Origin: Ectobius pallidus | Taxonomy: Eukaryota > Arthropoda > Insecta > Blattodea > Ectobiidae | NCBI GenBank assembly: GCA_964059195.1 | Contig: CAXKWD010000011.1 | Coordinates: 27,775,791-27,839,790 of the forward strand | Reading direction: 5' to 3' | DNA length: 64,000 nt | Shown here: positions 41,901 through 48,112 of the stretch, piece by piece | Layout: each line of letters begins with the position of its first letter | Numbering within the stretch: the first letter of the stretch is position 1 | Notes under the pieces: generated by a model | Told to the model about the DNA's origin: nothing | Database searches by the model: none | What the model saw: only the letters and a program-made list of their open reading frames with translations | Position numbers and translations under genes: made by a program

Positions 41901-44900
41901 TTTTAAGCCTGCTAAACTAAAAATTATATAATATATGTTTTTAACAATAAAATAAAGAACATTAATAACAAAAAAAATATAAAAGAATATTTCAATACAT
42001 GGTAGAGCTTGGAAATACGAGCAAGTTAACAAATAAAAGATCAAATCACGGTATACCGTGTTGGCCCGAATATAAAACAGCCTCGTATATAACACGACCT
42101 TGAATTTTCGAAGGGTAGTTTGGGAAAAAATAATTAAAATAGCTTATTAGTAAATTTTGTGTCACATAAAACTGAATTTTGAAGTTCATGTCGTAACTTC
42201 TTCTCTCGCCTTTATTTACGCACTGAGATAATAAAGATGCTTTCTTTTCCACATGGTCCGCCATGATGGTGGTCAAACAAAGCTTTACACGTAGAGAATA
42301 GAGATGCCAAGCAGTACAGTACACAGCAGTACAAGGAGAAGTACGAATTCGGGGAAAAATAAAGTTTGATGAATTTCCACGTGACACTGACCCTGGGTAG
42401 GACGCACGTCATCGCATGGGGATTCCCGATGCTCAGCTGCATCCACGAATGGAGAGTTGTTGAAAATGTTAGGCTGCACGTATAAGACGAGTATAGTTTT
42501 TATAAGCACATATTGAGGGGAAAAAACATAGTCTTATATTCGGGCCAATACGGTACATTCCTATAAAAAAAAACTGTCTTGGTCTGAAACAGAAGTATGT
42601 CAGCTTCATCACAAAAATTATTATAGGAAATGCATAGTCTTAAAAAGGAATAGTTCCTATATTAATTAAAGAGCTCATTTCTGTTCCTAAAATAATAAGA
42701 GTTTCTTTCCGTATGACATCTCCATTCGGAATTTTTAAATAGCACTTCATTTTTTTGTCTAGTGTAGGGATGAGAAGCCTTGAGCTATTAATACTACCAC
42801 ATGCAGACTCATGTACTGCAATTATCTGAAAACATATTTATGCATGGTAGTTTAATAGCATAAGATTCTCCTCTCCACATTAAAACAAAATATAGTGGGC
42901 ACGTAGGTAGTAGTATTTAAGGGCCTCTAGACAGCAAATTCATTTAGGATTTAGTTCCTAAAGTAAAATTCGTTGTAAATGGGGCAATAGAAACGAATAA
43001 GTTAAAATAATTACAGGGCAAGGATAACAATATTCATTAGACCACTGCTATCGTCAAAAAGTCAAGATTCACATAAAATAAGCAGAATGAAAAGATTCAC
43101 TCCATGTCAACATAGTAGTGTGGAACCATAGAAAGCTATGAGCTTGTAAGGAAAAAGGGGAAATAATAAGAGGCAACAAAACTTAAAAGAGATAAAAAAC
43201 GAGACCGCACCACAGCTTCACAGTAAAAGACCTACACAAAATTTGTGCAGTGACCGAGATACCAGTATTTTTAACTAAAAAAGACATCAAGAAAGGTTCT
43301 CGGCAGACTGAAGGAATGCAAACTTGATATCAGAAAGCCCTCCATAACATGAGGTATAATGTAAAGAAAAGAAGGAAAGTTTGCAACAGAATAAAGAGAG
43401 CTCAGGATAAAAGAAGTTACCCTTGAATAACATAACCTGGTGATCTTGTGAGAGTTAAAAATGCCTGTATAGGGGGCATAGTTGTTAAATGGCCTTTAAA
43501 AAGCTAGTCATACAAATAAACAATCTTGCTACATTCACTGAGGGTGCGTCATAATTAGAGATCTGTGAAATTTGTGTTCTTTCATTGAATCTTAGGATTA
43601 TTTTCTTTTTTCTTGTTTTGGTCCTGTAGCTATTTAAACAATTAAAATTATTGTAGAAATGGTCCGACAAAATATTCTTGTTTATGGAAATCATTAACAA
43701 TATTTTTTCGTATCTAGTATTTTACTGTTATCTTCTGCCTACCAGTTCTAATGCTTGCACTATGTAATGAAGCAGATACAGAGCAAAGTATTGCACCAAA
43801 TTCCATCTTAAACTCTTTAGTATAGTAAACAAAATGTTCTGTAGTACCTTCAATATCATCTATGTCACTCTTCTTGCCTTCCTCATCGGTCTTTCTCTTC
43901 TTAGCCTCCTCCTCTTCTTGCTGTTTCCTTCGCTTCTCCCTGCGCTCAGCCAATTCTTCATCTCTGAGTTTCTCTAAATGAGGCACTAACTGGTGTACGA
44001 CATCTAGAAATAGTAAAACAACATGCAGTTTACTCTACTAATATTGCCAATGCAGTGTAAAGGTAAAACAACAGCCATATTCATAGTTCTTATGTTAACT
44101 TCACATCAGAACATACACAACTGAGGAAAAAATCCAGTACAGTCAATCTCTGAATAACGAAGACCAAGTTCTGATGACTGATGAGCACTTTGTAGTAATT
44201 TTGTTTCTTGACTTATGCTGTGGCCATCATTCCAGAAATGTGCTATTTTACTAAATTACTAAAAACTGCTCAGCAACCATCAGAAATAACAGCATGAGAG
44301 AATATCTTCATCCATAAACACAAACAAACAAACCAAAAGGAATTTGAATACTGTACAAGGAGAAAGGGACAGTTTAGAAATTTTATAATTTATAAACAAA
44401 CAAACAGAGAAGTCGGCTTTAGCAATCCATTTCTGGGAAAGAAGGCCGTGAAATCGGGGATGAATAAGTACTACTAAAACAAATTCAATGATCACTAGAG
44501 CTATGGGAGAAAATATTTACTGAAAAGAACTGCCAAAGAAACTTTGGCACCTCAGTGGGCATCCAGGGAACTTAGATCAGTAATTTCGGCCACCCACCGC
44601 CAAATGGCCAGTTGGAATCAGCTGACAATGATGAAGATGCCTATTGAAACGTCTGTTCTGGGTAAATACACATAGTGTGTGAAGTTAGTGTGCATATTTC
44701 CATGCTCAATCTTGCTACAGATTCACCATCCAGTTCAGTTTACCATGTGGATGTCTTCCTTCACACAGATGGGAAGATGAGGAGAATGATCCTTCAAATA
44801 TGTTCTAAGTAGGGCAAGGCATTTAATGACCATAAAATAGCTAAAAATGCATGTATGACCTAAAAATAGTGAAAAAAGACACAAAATTAAAAGAAAATTG

Positions 44901-47900
44901 ACCAATACATTTACCATTATAACTTATAAATAGTTTTTTAATGATGAATTGCTAAAAGCAATTTAAAATATAAAACACACACTTAGTTTGTTACTAAAAA
45001 AATAAGTAAATTTATACTACTTGGACACACAGTGGAAAAGAAATTCTTTCTGAACTGGCATGCCAATCAAATTGCCCCTAGCAAATAAGTACCATTTAAA
45101 AAGAAAAAAATTATTTTTTGCTACAAGACCATCTGCAATGGTATTTCCAATAAACCTGAATTAAAATGAAGTAGGAACACTTAGCGGAGATTTTCAAATA
45201 AAAAGATTGTTGTCCGAAATTACAATTTGTCCACTGAAACATTACCTAAAAATGCCGAAAATTACCTAAAAATTGCCAAAAAATGACATATCTCTTGAAA
45301 ATGATTAGAAATGCAAAAACAAATTGCCCTTATTTAATCAATTATTTCATGATACACGTTTATAAATATTCGAGCTATCTTTTAACCTTCATATAAAAAA
45401 GATGCAAAAACATCAAATGCCTTGCCCTAGTTCTAAGTAACACACCAACCAATAGTGAAGCCATGAATGACTCCACTTAACCACAATATCTCGTAAGACT
45501 CCATCCATATTTTTTTTATGAAACAAACTGGCAAAAAATGTGGACTTATAACGCGGGTAAATATGGTGAATTATGAACTAGATTTTCTTATTAAATTGTA
45601 TTGGAAGTAACACAGTGAAGTTATATAACATAATAATTATATATGAGTTGAAACTTTTACACTAGACTTCACTTCTGGTATAGTTTTACCTGTACATGTT
45701 TTTCCAACCACTTTCAACAGTCATACTTCGAGTATGACTGTTGAAAATGATTGCAAAGGCGCCGAAACATAGTATGACTGTTGAAAATGGTTGCAAAGGC
45801 GCCGAAACATGTACAGGTAAACTATACCAGAAGTGAAGTCTAGTGTAAAAGTTTCAACTCATATATAATTATTATATGAACTAGATGCACACTGGGACAA
45901 ATGTGAATTTTTAAAAAACATATAAGCCTACACATTCCTCGTCACCATGGGTCTTTCGGACAAAATTTCAAAATAAACATGAGCTGGGGATGGCAGCGGC
46001 AACATTCAACAACTATTTCTTAAAACTTCAATATATTAGTTTTCCTTAGTAATTCCTATTACTGACCTGTTACACAGTCCGGGGTGGAATCACCATCGAG
46101 GAGTTTGCATTCTTCTGTCCACCAGTGCAATGCTGTTGGAATATTGTTCAAAGTGGCTGCAAGGCTAGGTCCAAATAGATATCCCGACTGATCCTAGTGA
46201 CACAACAATTATAACCACATTAGGAGGTTAAAATTGTAAATTTATAGTAATGATATAGTAAATTGTAAATTTCTAGTTTCCTTAATTGGTAGTTTAAGAA
46301 ATTGACGATTCCCATATCATTGTAATATGTTCCAGAGGATGAATAAAGAATTGAATTGAAAAATTTAGTATCGTCTGTTTTCTCATTAATTAATATAAAT
46401 ACATCAAAATGTTTTCAACAAAATCAATTTAAGGGGAGATGGTAGTTATCAGTGTCAAAAAATCCATTCGTTTTTTCTTAGGCTCATGTAATAGAGCCTA
46501 GTTTTCTGAACATTTTGATATATAGGTCTTATATGTTGAGTTATTATTAAGCCAAGTAGAGCTATCTGGAAGGTTCTTTTCGCTCTCCTGTAAAATTACA
46601 TTTTTTGTACTTCAGGTACCATTTTCTGAAAAGCTATTCATGCTAAAATAATGAAACTTTCAGGAATTCATTATAGATGGATGACAAATCTCCTTTAGCA
46701 GAATTAAGGGAAAAGTCTTCACTATACAGAATTTTCAACTATTTTTTTCATGCAGTTTTCATGCAGTAATATTGTACATATTAGACTGATTGTGCTAGGG
46801 TAAATAGTAGAACCTATTGTTAGTAATTTCCCAAGTTTCACAAAAATCTAAGCTGCAGAAATTGAATAAAGGGAAGTAACTGTAAAACTAAATTATCACC
46901 TATGTGTTAAAAAATTCTTTCCTACCAAACAGTGAGTTCTAGAACCACCATTCTCTGCTTATTTTAAACTATAGAGTGCACTTGCAAAGCATAAAAAAAT
47001 TCAACTAAATCTGACTGTTAACATCTGAGTTATGGCTTCTTGAACATACACTATATTTTCTATCATTTTGCTAGCGTTAATTACCATCTCCCCTTAAATA
47101 ATAGCAAGTAACAACAGGTCAAACACTTACTACAAAATCTATCTGTTCTTCTTCAGAATTTGTAAGGATACCAAGGCCATTATCCATAACTACAACTCTC
47201 GTATCTCGGAAACTGGAAGCAAGGGCTTGTGTCGCTGATGGAGGCAGATCATGTGCTGCTGATCCTAAAAGTCTGTCAAAACAACATAAAACCATTCAAT
47301 ATTTCAAATAACTTCACTTTTTTCCAACCTTTACAATTCAACTGGCAAGTTTCAACTTTGTAACAATACTTTAATTGCATGCAATGATCTTACCTCTGAA
47401 GAATGACGGGTGGATTTGGATTCCTCGTATTCAACTGAAGATACTGATAGCGTCTCGGCCGGTTTGATCGCTGAGCTCTTGAACCAGTAAGGTTACCCAC
47501 CTCAAGATTGTGACGAGCCATTAGAAGTGGATGATTAGGAGGTACGTGATGTGTAGCTGAAAGTATTAGTCACAATTTTATGAATATATCCTGGATTTTG
47601 CAGTTGGGATCAAACTACATGAAGCATGTAGCTTGAACGCCTGCAATATCATCTTACAACTATTAACAGATACAGCTATTTTCAATTATAAGTAACATGT
47701 TTGTTTTATACAGATCTATAGCAGCATTTCCATCCCTTCTTTAAAAGGATTTACAGGTTTCTTGCTAAAGTATGCAATTGCAATGCAACAATAATAATAT
47801 TATATTCTTTTATTTAAATACTTACAATACTAAATTGAAATTTATAATCCTTTCTTGAAAGGATATAGCTTTGAAGCAAAATATTACTATTTCTTTGAGT

Positions 47901-48077
47901 TTTGTAAATATAACACTAAGTTGCTATCACATCAGTTTTACTCACTGTTACAATTAACATATTTATGCAGAAATATTATTCTAAACTCACACATAATAGC
48001 TAAGCAAGTGAACACACATTTTATTCTATCATATATACTTAAATACTAAAATCATTGGTCTGGCTGATTTTGACACA

Positions 48078-48112
<35 letters not shown>

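Larger units (their letters stand above)
44004..46066. other. HUWE1 intron with two hammerhead-like repeats
   Basis: Members lie at about 44570-44715 and 45584-45874. A single MITE right end (GGGTAAATATGGTG) precedes the second. A pogo-like end (TACAGTCAATCTCTGAATAA) lies near 44136. Otherwise nothing recognised. Confidence 0.6.
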